Shown in pieces: positions 8,477-17,269 of a stretch of DNA of 64,000 nucleotides. Within the stretch, counting starts at the first letter, position 1. Every line of letters begins with the position of its first letter. The notes beneath the pieces are model-generated. The model ran no database searches. It saw only the letters and a list, made by a program, of their open reading frames with translations, and had not been told where the DNA came from. Both the position numbers and the translations under genes were made by a program. The stretch lies in NCBI GenBank assembly GCA_027068085.1, contig JAMOUQ010000054.1, positions 19,017 through 83,016 of the forward strand, written 5' to 3'. The stretch comes from Desulfobacteraceae bacterium (lineage in GTDB: Bacteria; Desulfobacterota; Desulfobacteria; Desulfobacterales; Desulfosarcinaceae).

Positions 8477-8998
8477 ATGACGCTATACTCATGCTTGAAC
8501 AAGGACAAGACGGCCATTGTCGATCAGTGGTTCGAAAAAGTGGTGTCCACCTATCCCGAGGATACCGCCAGATTTCTCAAAAGCCAGAAGGATCCTTTCG
8601 CCAATCCCGTGGGCCAAACCACCATCGCCGGGCTGGCAGCCCTTTTCGACCTGATTCTGGAAGGAATCGATCGGCAAGCGGCCATATCCTTTCTTGACCC
8701 CATCATCCGCATCCGTGCCGTCCAGAAATTCACTCCCACCCGGGCAACCAGGTTTATCCTGGATTTGAAGCCCATCATCCGTAAGATTGTGCAACAACGG
8801 TTATCCGTTGCAGATAGCATGCAGGAATTACTGGCGTTGGAGGACCGGATAGACGAGTTGGCCCTGCTGGCGTTCGACATCTTCATGAGTTGCCGCGAGA
8901 AGGTGTTTGAGCTTAAGGCCAACGAAATGCGCAACCGGACGTACCGGGCCTTTGCCAGAGCTGGTTTGATCGCCGAGTCCGCGGACAATCCGTCGTGA
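8477..8998 (+). CDS. RsbRD N-terminal domain protein upstream of dsrM
   Basis: The protein has 173 residues and is all-helical in appearance, with the W-(6)-YP-(3)-ARFL pattern near the N-terminus that I recognise from the RsbRD_N (RsbR/RsbT co-antagonist N-terminal) domain. No STAS domain follows, so it is a stand-alone sensor-like module. Similar small genes are often found just ahead of dsrMKJOP in Desulfobacterota. The role is unknown; a regulatory or assembly role for the Dsr membrane complex is inference from position. The ribosome-binding site is weak. It ends 177 bp before dsrM. Confidence 0.7.
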   Translation: MTLYSCLNKDKTAIVDQWFEKVVSTYPEDTARFLKSQKDPFANPVGQTTIAGLAALFDLILEGIDRQAAISFLDPIIRIRAVQKFTPTRATRFILDLKPIIRKIVQQRLSVADSMQELLALEDRIDELALLAFDIFMSCREKVFELKANEMRNRTYRAFARAGLIAESADNPS

Positions 8999-9175
8999 CT
9001 CAACCTTGTCCTTTATTATTCATTAAATAGTCCCGGGTTGGCGCAACCCCGGTGTCCGCCGCTGTCGGCAACCACCGGCCGGATGTCCGACACGCCGATC
9101 CCAACCGGCCGGCAGGCAACACGGGGGGCGCGGGGCGGAAATTTTACCCGGGACTGGCAAGTGAGGTGCAGGTAG

Positions 9176-10234
9176 ATGAATAAAAATTATCTGGTTTCCC
9201 TTTTGGCGGTTATCGGGCTGTTTGTGATCGCCTGGGTTGGCTCCGCGATCGGGCTCAAGTGGTTGTTCGGGATAGTGATCCCGTACGCGGCCCTGGTCGT
9301 TTTCGTGGCGGGTGTATGGCGCAAGGTCATGGGGTGGGCCCGTTCGCCGGTCCCCTTCCGGATCCCCACCACCTGCGGTCAGCAAAAAACGATGCCCTGG
9401 ATCAAGCAGGCCGCAATCGAAAATCCATCGACCAAGGGCGGGGTATTTGTCAGGATGCTGCTGGAAATACTAGCCTTCCGTTCCCTGTTCCGCAACACCC
9501 GCATGAAAATGCGTGAAGGCAAGCTGAGCTACAACCTGGAAATATTCCTCTGGGTGGGTGCCCTGGCCTTTCACTATGCCTTTCTGACCACTCTGGTGCG
9601 CCACCTGCGGTTTTTCACCGAACCGATCCCTTCCTGGGTAAGCCTGATCGAAAAGGTCGACAGCTTCTTCCGGGTCGAAATCATGTACGACCCGATCCAT
9701 TTCGGACTGCCGGGAATCTACGTATCCGGTCTGGTGCTGCTGGCTGCGGTCACCTACCTTTTCCTGCGGCGGCTCTTTGTCCGGCCGGTGCGCTACATCA
9801 GCCTGGCTTCCGATTACTTTCCCCTGTTCCTGATAATGGGAATCGCCCTGACCGGCATATTCATGCGCTATTTCACCAAAGTCGATATTACCTCCATCAA
9901 GGAACTGACCATGGGCCTGGTCACCTTCCACTGGTCGATCCCCGAGGGTATCGGCAACCTTTTCTTTGTGCATCTTTTCTTTGTGTCGGTATTGCTGGCC
10001 TATTTCCCCTTCAGCAAGCTGATGCACATGGGGGGCGTCTTCCTCAGCCCCACCCGCAACCTGACCGCCAACACCCGTGAAGTCCGGCACGTCAATCCCT
10101 GGAATTACCCGGTCAAGGTCCATACCTACGAGGCCTATGAGGACGAATTCAGGGAAAAGATGATCGAAGCCGGTCTGCCGGTGGAAAAGATGCCCGAACC
10201 CAAGCCTGAAGAACCGAAAGAGGAAAAGGAGTAA
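9176..10234 (+). CDS. dsrM: DsrM, quinol-reactive cytochrome b subunit of the DsrMKJOP complex
   Basis: The protein has 352 residues with about six hydrophobic helices and the NarI-like layout of DsrM: an N-terminal pair of helices, the segment NLEIFLWVGALAFHYAFL, then further helices with histidines suited to bind two b hemes (for example in LVRHLRF and LVTFHWSIPEGIGNLFFVH). It should exchange electrons with menaquinone and pass them to DsrK. GAGGTG lies 10-15 bases before the ATG. The C-terminus is charged and cytoplasmic (EPKPEEPKEEKE). Only 4 bp separate it from dsrK. Confidence 0.93.
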   Translation: MNKNYLVSLLAVIGLFVIAWVGSAIGLKWLFGIVIPYAALVVFVAGVWRKVMGWARSPVPFRIPTTCGQQKTMPWIKQAAIENPSTKGGVFVRMLLEILAFRSLFRNTRMKMREGKLSYNLEIFLWVGALAFHYAFLTTLVRHLRFFTEPIPSWVSLIEKVDSFFRVEIMYDPIHFGLPGIYVSGLVLLAAVTYLFLRRLFVRPVRYISLASDYFPLFLIMGIALTGIFMRYFTKVDITSIKELTMGLVTFHWSIPEGIGNLFFVHLFFVSVLLAYFPFSKLMHMGGVFLSPTRNLTANTREVRHVNPWNYPVKVHTYEAYEDEFREKMIEAGLPVEKMPEPKPEEPKEEKE

Positions 10235-10238
10235 ATAA

Positions 10239-11870
10239 ATGGCAGACGAAACCCCGAAACCAAGCGAGCTGTTGGCGAAGTTGGACCATCGTCCGCCGGC
10301 CACCGGGTGGATGGATACGCCGGTTGAAATTCGCAAGGGGATGTACTGCTACGCGGCCAATCCCAAAAGCGTTAAAGCCTTGGGACTGCCCAACGCCCGG
10401 CAGTGGAACCCCCTGGACGATGACTGGAAGCTGCCCGACAACTGGCAACAGATATTGCACGAAGGATTCAAGGAAAGACTGGAAAAGTTCCGCACATTCA
10501 AGGTCTTCATGGACATCTGTGTGCGCTGCGGAGCCTGCGCCGACAAGTGCCATTTTTTCATCGGCACCGGCGATCCCAAGAACATGCCCGTGCTGCGGGC
10601 CGAGCTGCTCAGATCGGTCTACCGCAACGACTTTACCACCTTCGGACGTATTTTGGGCCGCCTGGGCGGAGCCCGCCCCATGACCATGAACGTGCTCAAG
10701 GAATGGTGGTACTACATGTTTCAATGCACCGAGTGCCGCCGCTGCTCGGTTTTCTGTCCCTACGGCATCGACACGGCCGAAATCACCATCATGGGCCGGG
10801 AGCTGCTCAACCTGCTGGGCCTGAACATCGACTGGATCGCCACCCCGGTCGCCAACTGTTACCGCACCGGCAACCACCTGGGCATCCAGCCGCATGCCTT
10901 CAAGGACATGATCGACTTTTTCTGCGACGACATCGAGGAGATAACCGGCATCCGGCCCAACCCCCAGTTCAACAAGAAGGGGGCCGACATCCTCTTCATC
11001 ACCCCCTCGGGCGACGTCTTCGCGGACCCGGGCACCTATACCTGCATGGGCTACCTGATGCTCTTTCACTTTCTGCAGGAAAAGTACGGGTTCGACATCA
11101 CCTGGAGCACCTATGCATCCGAGGGCGGCAACTTCGGCTTTTTCACCTCCCACGAGGTCATGAAGCGGCTCAACGCCAAGATGTACCTGGAGGCCAAGCG
11201 GCTGGGGGTAAAGTGGATCCTTGGTGGTGAGTGCGGTCACATGTGGCGGGTGATCCACCAGTACATGGACACCATGAACGGCCCGGCCGACTTTCTCGAA
11301 GAACCGGTCAATCCCGTCACCGGCACCAAGTTCGAAAACGCCAAGTCCACCAAGATGGTCCACATTGCCGAGTTCACCGCCGACCTGATCAAGCACGGCA
11401 AGCTCGATCTGGATCCGTCCCGCAACGACAACAAGATCATCACTTTCCACGACTCGTGCAACCCGGCCCGCGGCATGGGGATGTTCGAAGAGCCGCGCTA
11501 TGTGATCCGCAACGTGGCCAACCACTTCTACGAAATGCCGGCCAACACCATCCGCGAAAACACATTCTGCTGCGGCAGCGGAGCCGGTCTGAACGCCGGT
11601 GAAAACATGGAGCTGCGCATGGCCGGCGGACTGCCCCGGGCCAATGCCGTCAAGTACGTCCATGAAAAATTCGGGGTCAACATGCTGGCCTGCATCTGCG
11701 CCATCGACCGGGCGGCCCTGCCGACTTCGATGGAATACTGGGTCCCGGAAATGGATGTGACCGGGCTGCACGAGCTTGTGGCCAACGCCCTGATCCTGCC
11801 CGGAGAGAAGCAACGCGAAACGGATCTGCGCGGCGAGCCGCTGCCGGGAATGGAGGATGCCGATGAATGA
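10239..11870 (+). CDS. dsrK: DsrK, HdrD-like catalytic iron-sulfur subunit
   Basis: The protein has 543 residues. Two [4Fe-4S] ferredoxin motifs (CVRCGACADKCH and CTECRRCSVFCPYG) precede two cysteine-rich CCG-type regions with GGECGHMWR, HDSCNPARG and CCGSGAG, the set that binds the special cluster in HdrD/HdrB. DsrK is thought to reduce the DsrC trisulfide/disulfide produced by sulfite reductase on the cytoplasmic side. It is translationally coupled to dsrJ, whose start lies inside the dsrK 3' end. All expected motifs are intact. Confidence 0.95.
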   Translation: MADETPKPSELLAKLDHRPPATGWMDTPVEIRKGMYCYAANPKSVKALGLPNARQWNPLDDDWKLPDNWQQILHEGFKERLEKFRTFKVFMDICVRCGACADKCHFFIGTGDPKNMPVLRAELLRSVYRNDFTTFGRILGRLGGARPMTMNVLKEWWYYMFQCTECRRCSVFCPYGIDTAEITIMGRELLNLLGLNIDWIATPVANCYRTGNHLGIQPHAFKDMIDFFCDDIEEITGIRPNPQFNKKGADILFITPSGDVFADPGTYTCMGYLMLFHFLQEKYGFDITWSTYASEGGNFGFFTSHEVMKRLNAKMYLEAKRLGVKWILGGECGHMWRVIHQYMDTMNGPADFLEEPVNPVTGTKFENAKSTKMVHIAEFTADLIKHGKLDLDPSRNDNKIITFHDSCNPARGMGMFEEPRYVIRNVANHFYEMPANTIRENTFCCGSGAGLNAGENMELRMAGGLPRANAVKYVHEKFGVNMLACICAIDRAALPTSMEYWVPEMDVTGLHELVANALILPGEKQRETDLRGEPLPGMEDADE

Positions 11871-12252
11871 TAAAAAATATATCTTAGGCGGTTTGTTGAT
11901 TTTCATCGTCCTTTTCGCTTTCCCCTTCTGGTTCAACCTGGGCAAGGCAGCCCCGGCCCCCAATCCGGTGCTGAGCGAAAAGGCCAAGGCGGCCGGAAAA
12001 TGCGTCATGCCCACAGAGTTCATGCGCGCCGAACACATGAAGCTGCTGGGCATGTGGAGGCGCTCGGTGGTCCGCCATGCAAAGCGGGAATTTATCAATC
12101 CTGAAGGCAAGCAGTACACCATGAGTCTGCAAAACACCTGCCTGAACTGCCACGACAACAAGGCTAAATTCTGTGACAAGTGCCACGACTACGCCTCGGT
12201 GGATGTGTACTGCTGGGATTGCCATATTGATAAATCCAAAGGAGAAGAATGA
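11863..12252 (+). CDS. dsrJ: DsrJ, triheme cytochrome c
   Basis: The protein has 129 residues. A single N-terminal helix (about residues 8-25) anchors it in the membrane with a periplasmic domain bearing three CxxCH heme sites: CLNCH (93-97), CDKCH (104-108) and CWDCH (117-121). C47 in the GKCVMP segment matches the extra cysteine that serves as an unusual heme axial ligand in characterised DsrJ. ATG 11857 and 11863 are both in frame; 11863 has GGAGG at the right distance. The gene overlaps dsrK by 8 bp and dsrO by 4 bp. Confidence 0.93.
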   Translation: MNDKKYILGGLLIFIVLFAFPFWFNLGKAAPAPNPVLSEKAKAAGKCVMPTEFMRAEHMKLLGMWRRSVVRHAKREFINPEGKQYTMSLQNTCLNCHDNKAKFCDKCHDYASVDVYCWDCHIDKSKGEE

Positions 12253-13034
12253 TGGATAGCAGCAGAAGAAGCGTCTTGAAATTTTTCGGCCTGACTGCTT
12301 TGGGGCTGGCCTCCAGGCCGGTGTTCAACGCTTTCGCCACCGAACACGGGCATTCGGCCATGCACTTTGAAAAAGGCGCCAAAGCCCTCAAGGCCAAGCA
12401 ATGGGCCATGGTCATAGACACCCGCAAGTTCGAGTCGGCCGATGAACTTGAGCCGATCATCGAGGCGTGCAACAAAGCCCACAATATTCCTCAGTTCGAA
12501 AACAAGAACCACGAAATCAAGTGGATCTGGGAAACCGAGTACCACAATGCGTTCCCCCAGTCCCCCAATCGGTTCCTGTCCGAAGAAGCCGAGCAAAGGC
12601 CTTATCTGGTACTGTGCAATCACTGCGAAAACCCGCCCTGCTGCAGGGCCTGTCCCACCCAGGCAACCTTCAAGCGGGAAAGCGACGGTATCGTCATCAT
12701 GGATTTTCACCGTTGCATCGGGTGCCGCTTCTGCATGGCGGCCTGTCCCTTCGGTTCCCGCAGCTTCAACTTCCGCGATCCGCGGCCCTTCATTCCGGAA
12801 CTCAACAAGGATTATCCGACCCGCATGAAGGGTGTGGTGGAAAAGTGCAATTTCTGCGCCGAACGCCTGGCCAAGGGCCTTGAACCGGCCTGTGTGGAAG
12901 CATCGGAAGGCGCCATCGTTTTCGGCGATCTTTACGACCCTGAATCGGAAGTCCGCAAGCTTTTGCGGGAAAACTACACCATCCGGCGCAAACAGAGTTT
13001 GGGAACCGAACCCTGCGTCTACTACATAGTGTGA
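12249..13034 (+). CDS. dsrO: DsrO, periplasmic ferredoxin-like subunit with Tat signal
   Basis: The protein has 261 residues. The N-terminus carries a twin-arginine motif (SRRSVLKFFG) and a hydrophobic stretch ending near NAFA, so it should be exported folded by the Tat system; tatA is present in this window at 39852. Cysteine groups CNHCENPPCCRACP, CIGCRFCMAACPFG and CNFCAERLAKGLEPAC are those of NrfC/HybA-type proteins with several [4Fe-4S] clusters. It links DsrJ to DsrP. Two adjacent ATGs (12249 and 12252) are possible starts; GGAGAAG fits the second slightly better. Confidence 0.94.
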   Translation: MMDSSRRSVLKFFGLTALGLASRPVFNAFATEHGHSAMHFEKGAKALKAKQWAMVIDTRKFESADELEPIIEACNKAHNIPQFENKNHEIKWIWETEYHNAFPQSPNRFLSEEAEQRPYLVLCNHCENPPCCRACPTQATFKRESDGIVIMDFHRCIGCRFCMAACPFGSRSFNFRDPRPFIPELNKDYPTRMKGVVEKCNFCAERLAKGLEPACVEASEGAIVFGDLYDPESEVRKLLRENYTIRRKQSLGTEPCVYYIV

Positions 13035-13041
13035 GGTGACT

Positions 13042-14199
13042 ATGCTTGAATTAGCCGTTAAAGGAGATAAAAAATACTGGAGCTGGGTCGTCGCCTTGCT
13101 GGCGGTAATCGGCGGCGCCTTTCTGATCTACCTGTGGCAGCTCAAATTCGGCCTCGGCATCACCGGCATGAGCCGGGACGTTTCCTGGGGCTTTTACATC
13201 GCCAACTTCACCTACCTGGTGGGCGTGGCCGCCGGTGGCGTTATGGTGGTGCTGCCGTACTACCTCCACGACTACAAGGCCTACGGCAGGATCACCGTGC
13301 TGGGCGAGTTCCTGGCCATCGGCGCCATCGTCATGTGCCTGCTGTTTATCATCGTCGACCTTGGCCAGCCGATGCGTATCCTCAACGTCTGGCTCTACCC
13401 CACCCCCCACAGCGTCCTTTTCTGGGACACCATCGTGCTCAACGGGTACCTGTTTCTCAACATAGTGGTGGGCTGGAACGTGCTGGAGGCAGAGCGTAAC
13501 AACGTTCATTACCAGGCCTGGCTCAAGCCGTTCATCTATATTTCGATTCCCTGGGCCGTGAGTATCCACACGGTGACCGCTTACCTGTACTGCGGCCTGC
13601 CCGGACGCGGCTTCTGGCTGACAGCCATCCTGGCGCCCCGCTTTCTGGCTTCGGCCTTTGCCGCCGGACCGGCCCTGCTGATCCTGCTGTGCCTGTTCGT
13701 GCGCAAGGTGTCCCGTTTCGACCCCGGCCGGGAGCAGATCCAGTCTCTTGCCAAGACGGTTGCCTATGCCATCTGCATCAACGTCTTTTTCTTCCTCTGC
13801 GAAGTTTTCGTTGCCTTCTACAGCAACATCCCGGAACACATGGATCATCTCAAGTACCTGTTTGCCGGCCTTCACGGCCACGGCCTGCTGGTGCCCTGGA
13901 TGTGGGCCTCGCTGATCCTGATGGTCGTCGGAATCATCATGACCGTCACTCCGCTTACCCGTAAAAACGAAACCACCCTGGCCTGCGCCTGCGTGGCCAT
14001 CATCGTCGGCACCTGGATCGACAAGGGGCTGGGAATGATCTCGGGCGGATTCGTGCCCAATCCCCTTCACCAGGTCAACGAGTATGCACCCACCCTGCCT
14101 GAAATCGGAATCACCATCGGCGTCTATGCCGCCGGAGCCCTGGTACTGACGATCCTTTACAAGATCGCCGTTGGCGTAAAAGAGGAAGTCCGCGCCTGA
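13042..14199 (+). CDS. dsrP: DsrP, NrfD-family integral membrane subunit
   Basis: The protein has 385 residues with about ten membrane helices and a charged loop between helices, as in NrfD/PsrC proteins that exchange electrons with menaquinone. Together with DsrO it forms the second module of the Dsr complex. A GTG at 13036 is in frame, but ATG 13042 with GAGGTGA in front is preferred. It is the last gene of the run and is followed by a clear terminator. Confidence 0.93.
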   Translation: MLELAVKGDKKYWSWVVALLAVIGGAFLIYLWQLKFGLGITGMSRDVSWGFYIANFTYLVGVAAGGVMVVLPYYLHDYKAYGRITVLGEFLAIGAIVMCLLFIIVDLGQPMRILNVWLYPTPHSVLFWDTIVLNGYLFLNIVVGWNVLEAERNNVHYQAWLKPFIYISIPWAVSIHTVTAYLYCGLPGRGFWLTAILAPRFLASAFAAGPALLILLCLFVRKVSRFDPGREQIQSLAKTVAYAICINVFFFLCEVFVAFYSNIPEHMDHLKYLFAGLHGHGLLVPWMWASLILMVVGIIMTVTPLTRKNETTLACACVAIIVGTWIDKGLGMISGGFVPNPLHQVNEYAPTLPEIGITIGVYAAGALVLTILYKIAVGVKEEVRA

Positions 14200-14230
14200 A
14201 AACCGGCTCTTGCGCAAAATCATCAGCCTC

Positions 14231-14268
14231 AAGGCCCGGCGGGCGTAAAGCCTGCCGGGCCTTCTTTT
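14231..14268 (+). terminator. Intrinsic terminator of the dsr operon
   Basis: A 14-bp stem with one mismatch pairs 14231-14244 (AAGGCCCGGCGGGC) with 14250-14263 (GCCTGCCGGGCCTT) around a 5-nt loop and runs into a T-rich tract (CTTTTTA). It lies 31 bp after the dsrP stop. Confidence 0.88.
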
Positions 14269-14373
14269 TACGGCAGCGCCGGTCAGAGGATTGAATACGA
14301 CAGCTTTCGACAGACCGCCATGGTTTGCGCGCAAGGCCACTCCATGCGGAAATAACTGTCTGCCCGGAAGTCA

Positions 14374-15429
14374 TCAGAGAAGAAAATTCAGATTGGGCAG
14401 ACTGTTTTCTTCCTGGGGACGGCTGAAGAAATCTTCCAGGGCCCTGCGGATCACATCCAGGCTCCGTGCGTTCTGAATGGGCCGCAGCAAGAAGTGGCCG
14501 AAACGGAAGTTGGCCGCCAGGTAAGGCGCGTAGCGCCTGTAGCGCCTCAGGGCGCGGGATTGATCAAAATGACGGGGCACAAGCTCCAGGAGCCGGAAAG
14601 CAGTCTTCCGGGCCACAAGCGGTCCGAAATCCCTGCCTGCGACCCAGGCGGCAAAAGACCAGGGCCGGCAGACAGCCAGCCGACCCAGGGCAACCCCGTC
14701 ACAGCCGGTGGTCTCTATCATCTTGAGGCAGTCTGCGGCTGAAAAGACGTTGCCGTTTCCCAAAACCGGTATCGAAACCGCCTCCTTGACGGCCGCTATA
14801 TACTCCCATCTGGGCGGCCGGTTGCGCCGGTCCGGGGCAACCCGGGGATGGAAGGTAAGGGCGTCGGCACCGGCCTCTTCCAGCCGGCGGGCCAGCTCCA
14901 CCGCCGGAGCAGGATCGTCCTGCCAGCCTGTCCTGAACTTTACCGTCACCGGGCAGGTCACGGCCTTGCTTACGGCCCTGACCACGGCAACGGCCCGGTC
15001 CGGTTCCCGGAGCAGGGCGGCCCCCCAATTCTGGCCGCAGATGGCCCCGGCGCAGCAACCCAGATTGATATCGACCCCGAAAAGACCGTATTGCTCTATT
15101 GTGACGGCCGCAGCCGCCATTTTGTCGGGATCGGAGCCCACGATCTGAACGGCCAGCTGACCTGCCTCGGCATCCTGCCAGCAAAAATAGGCCGAAGTCC
15201 GGCGGTCCTCGTGGGGAATCCGGCCGGCGCTGCACATTTCCGAAAAGAACAGGCCGCAGCCGCCGAAGCCGGCAATCACCCGGCGCATGGCCACATGCCC
15301 CAGGCAGGTCATGGGTGCCAGCACAAGCCGGCTTGAAATGGATTTGCCGCCGATGGCAAGGGGCCGGCTGAGCAATTTTTGAAGTCTGTCCGGCCCTATC
15401 TTCTCTGCCGTTTTTTCACCTTCGCCCAT
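14374..15429 (-). CDS. tRNA-dihydrouridine synthase family protein
   Basis: The protein has 351 residues and a TIM-barrel FMN pattern typical of Dus enzymes: LVLAPMTCLGH near the N-terminus, DINLGCCAG at 120-127, a GAALL segment, VKFRTGW, and the phosphate-binding GNGNV. Dus enzymes reduce specific uridines in the tRNA D-loop with FMN and NADPH. The usual catalytic context is NxGCP; here C125 is kept but the proline is replaced by C126, and C131 lies nearby. The 3' part (RRYRRYAPYL) resembles the helical tRNA-binding domain. Which tRNA position is modified cannot be told. It converges on dsrP. Confidence 0.87.
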   Translation of the reverse strand: MGEGEKTAEKIGPDRLQKLLSRPLAIGGKSISSRLVLAPMTCLGHVAMRRVIAGFGGCGLFFSEMCSAGRIPHEDRRTSAYFCWQDAEAGQLAVQIVGSDPDKMAAAAVTIEQYGLFGVDINLGCCAGAICGQNWGAALLREPDRAVAVVRAVSKAVTCPVTVKFRTGWQDDPAPAVELARRLEEAGADALTFHPRVAPDRRNRPPRWEYIAAVKEAVSIPVLGNGNVFSAADCLKMIETTGCDGVALGRLAVCRPWSFAAWVAGRDFGPLVARKTAFRLLELVPRHFDQSRALRRYRRYAPYLAANFRFGHFLLRPIQNARSLDVIRRALEDFFSRPQEENSLPNLNFLL

Positions 15430-15474
15430 GCAGGTGTATTTACATCCTCCGGCAGGCTGAATGCAATATTTTGC

Positions 15475-15503
15475 TTGACAATCTTTTCACGAACCTTCAT
15501 ATT
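15475..15503 (+). promoter_or_regulatory. Sigma-70 promoter of the rplU-rpmA-obgE operon
   Basis: TTGACA (15475-15480), a 17-bp spacer and CATATT (15498-15503) lie 85 bp before rplU. The consensus -35 box and optimal spacing suit a ribosomal protein operon. The transcript would have a leader of about 78 nt. Confidence 0.65.
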
Positions 15504-15587
15504 TCCAATTTTTCAGAGCCCGGTATTTTGATGCCCGCTTTGCAGCTGCAATGCGGTCTTTACGCTGTTTTTTTTCGGAGGATAAAA

Positions 15588-15899
15588 ATGTACGCAGTGG
15601 TTGCAACCGGTGGCAAACAATATAAGGTCAAAGAAGGCGATATTCTGAAAATAGAGAAGATCGAAGGCGACGTCGGGTCCCGGGTCGATTTCGACCAGGT
15701 ACTGATGTATTCTGACGGCGACCAGGTAAGGGTGGGCCAACCCAAGATCGATGGGGCGGTAGTCCGCGGTCACATAGTGGCCCAGGGCAAGAACCGCAAG
15801 ATAATCGTTTTCAAGTACAAGCGGCGCAAACGCTACCGCCGCAAAAACGGCCACCGCCAGGCTTTCACCGCCGTCAGGATCGACACCATCGAAGCCTGA
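15588..15899 (+). CDS. rplU: 50S ribosomal protein L21
   Basis: The protein has 103 residues, the normal L21 length, with the conserved start MYAVVATGGKQYKV and the basic KYKRRKRYRRKNGHRQ segment that contacts 23S rRNA. CGGAGG precedes the ATG by 7 bases; the frame stays open upstream but that part is not protein-like. It heads the usual rplU-rpmA-obgE order. Confidence 0.97.
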   Translation: MYAVVATGGKQYKVKEGDILKIEKIEGDVGSRVDFDQVLMYSDGDQVRVGQPKIDGAVVRGHIVAQGKNRKIIVFKYKRRKRYRRKNGHRQAFTAVRIDTIEA

Positions 15900-15995
15900 T
15901 GATATAGGCAGGTCCGTTTTCAGAGTTGCGGGGCCATTTGATTTTCATGAATACCGCGAGTCAAAGCTTTTTATCGAATACAGGAGAACCTGACA

Positions 15996-16250
15996 ATGGC
16001 ACATAAAAAAGCAGGCGGAAGTTCCAAAAACGGTCGCGACAGTCAGGGCCAGCGCCGGGGAGTGAAGCGCTACGGCGGCCAGTTCGTCAAGGCCGGCAAC
16101 ATCATCGTCCGCCAACTGGGCACCAAAATCCATCCCGGAGCCAACGTTGGAGTTGGCAAGGATTACACCCTTTTTGCCAAGATCGACGGTATCGTCAAGT
16201 TTGAACGCAAGGGACGCACCGGCAAAAAGGTCAGTGTCTATGCCGCGTGA
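15996..16250 (+). CDS. rpmA: 50S ribosomal protein L27
   Basis: The protein has 84 residues starting [20 protein letters not shown], the classic L27 N-terminus without the cleaved leader found in Firmicutes. L27 reaches the peptidyl transferase centre. AGGAGAA precedes the ATG. Its stop overlaps the obgE start by 4 bp (GTGA). Confidence 0.97.
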   Translation: MAHKKAGGSSKNGRDSQGQRRGVKRYGGQFVKAGNIIVRQLGTKIHPGANVGVGKDYTLFAKIDGIVKFERKGRTGKKVSVYAA

Positions 16251-17269
16251 AATTCGTTGATGAAGCCATCATCACGGTCCAGTCGGGGGACGGCGGCCGC
16301 GGCTGCGTAAGCTTCAGACGGGAAAGATTCGTCCCCCGGGGAGGGCCCGACGGCGGCGACGGAGGCAAGGGCGGCGATGTCATCCTGAAGGCCACCGGCC
16401 GCAAGCATACCCTCTACCATCTGCAATTCAAACGACTTTACAAGGCCGGCCGGGGCGCCCACGGTCAGGGAAGCCAGAAAACCGGCCGCAATGGCGCCGA
16501 CCTGGTGGTTGAAGTTCCGCCGGGCACGATTGTCAAAAACGCAGCCACCGGTGAGGTGATCTGCGATCTTGACCGTGACGGAGCCCGGGTGGTGGTTGCC
16601 CGCGGCGGCCGTGGCGGCCTGGGCAACCGCAGATTCCGCAGCTCCACCAACCGCGCCCCCCGCTACGCCCAGCCCGGAGAGCCCGGTGTCACCCTGGATT
16701 TGAAACTGGAACTCAAACTGCTGGCCGACGCCGGCCTGGCGGGCCTGCCAAATGCCGGCAAATCGACCCTGATCAGCGCCATTTCCGCAGCCAGGCCCAA
16801 AATCGCCGATTATCCTTTCACAACCCTGACACCCAATCTGGGGGTGGTGGCCCCGGCCGGAATGGAGCCCTTCGTGGTTGCCGACATTCCCGGCCTGATC
16901 GAAGGCGCCCACCAGGGAGCAGGCCTGGGCATCCGGTTTTTGCGCCACATCGAAAGGACCCGCATCGTGGTGCACATCATCGATGCGGCGGCCATCGACC
17001 CCCAAGACCCGCTGCGGGCGTACCGTACCATCAACAACGAACTGGAAAGTTACAGCCCCGAGCTTGCGGCCAAGCCTCAACTGATCGTTCTCAACAAGAT
17101 CGATCTGCCCCGCGGCCGGGCCGGGACGGAGGCTTTCCGGAAAGCGATGCCGGATCGCGAAATATTTGCCGTAAGCGCTGCCACCGGCCGGGAGCTGGAC
17201 AGCCTTGTAAAGCGTCTGGGCCAACTTGTACAGGCAAGCCATGCCGACACCGACTGCAAGCAAGACTGA
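16247..17269 (+). CDS. obgE: GTPase Obg/CgtA, ribosome assembly factor
   Basis: The protein has 340 residues. The glycine-rich Obg fold occupies about residues 1-158 ([24 protein letters not shown]), followed by the G domain with GLPNAGKST (G1), [12 protein letters not shown] (G2), DIPGLIEGA (G3) and NKIDLP (G4). The optional C-terminal OCT domain is absent. It acts in 50S maturation and stress control. The start is GTG, overlapping the rpmA stop, so translation is coupled. The 3' end overlaps nadD by 29 bp. A proB gene, often found between obgE and nadD in related genomes, is missing here. Confidence 0.96.
   Translation: MKFVDEAIITVQSGDGGRGCVSFRRERFVPRGGPDGGDGGKGGDVILKATGRKHTLYHLQFKRLYKAGRGAHGQGSQKTGRNGADLVVEVPPGTIVKNAATGEVICDLDRDGARVVVARGGRGGLGNRRFRSSTNRAPRYAQPGEPGVTLDLKLELKLLADAGLAGLPNAGKSTLISAISAARPKIADYPFTTLTPNLGVVAPAGMEPFVVADIPGLIEGAHQGAGLGIRFLRHIERTRIVVHIIDAAAIDPQDPLRAYRTINNELESYSPELAAKPQLIVLNKIDLPRGRAGTEAFRKAMPDREIFAVSAATGRELDSLVKRLGQLVQASHADTDCKQD

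Noticed and set aside
9160..9175. Sigma-54-like TGGCAAGTGAGGTGCAG just before dsrM
   Set aside because: The spacing fits, but the transcription start would fall at or after the dsrM start codon and the -12 part overlaps the ribosome-binding site; the -24 box is also imperfect.
10442..10458. TGGCAA ... TTGCA inside dsrK resembling a sigma-54 promoter
   Set aside because: The GG-GC spacing is one base too long and it lies in a conserved coding region.
10149..12179. 676-codon open frame antisense to dsrK and dsrJ
   Set aside because: The frame is long only because of codon bias; it covers genes with intact iron-sulfur and heme motifs and has no recognisable domain.
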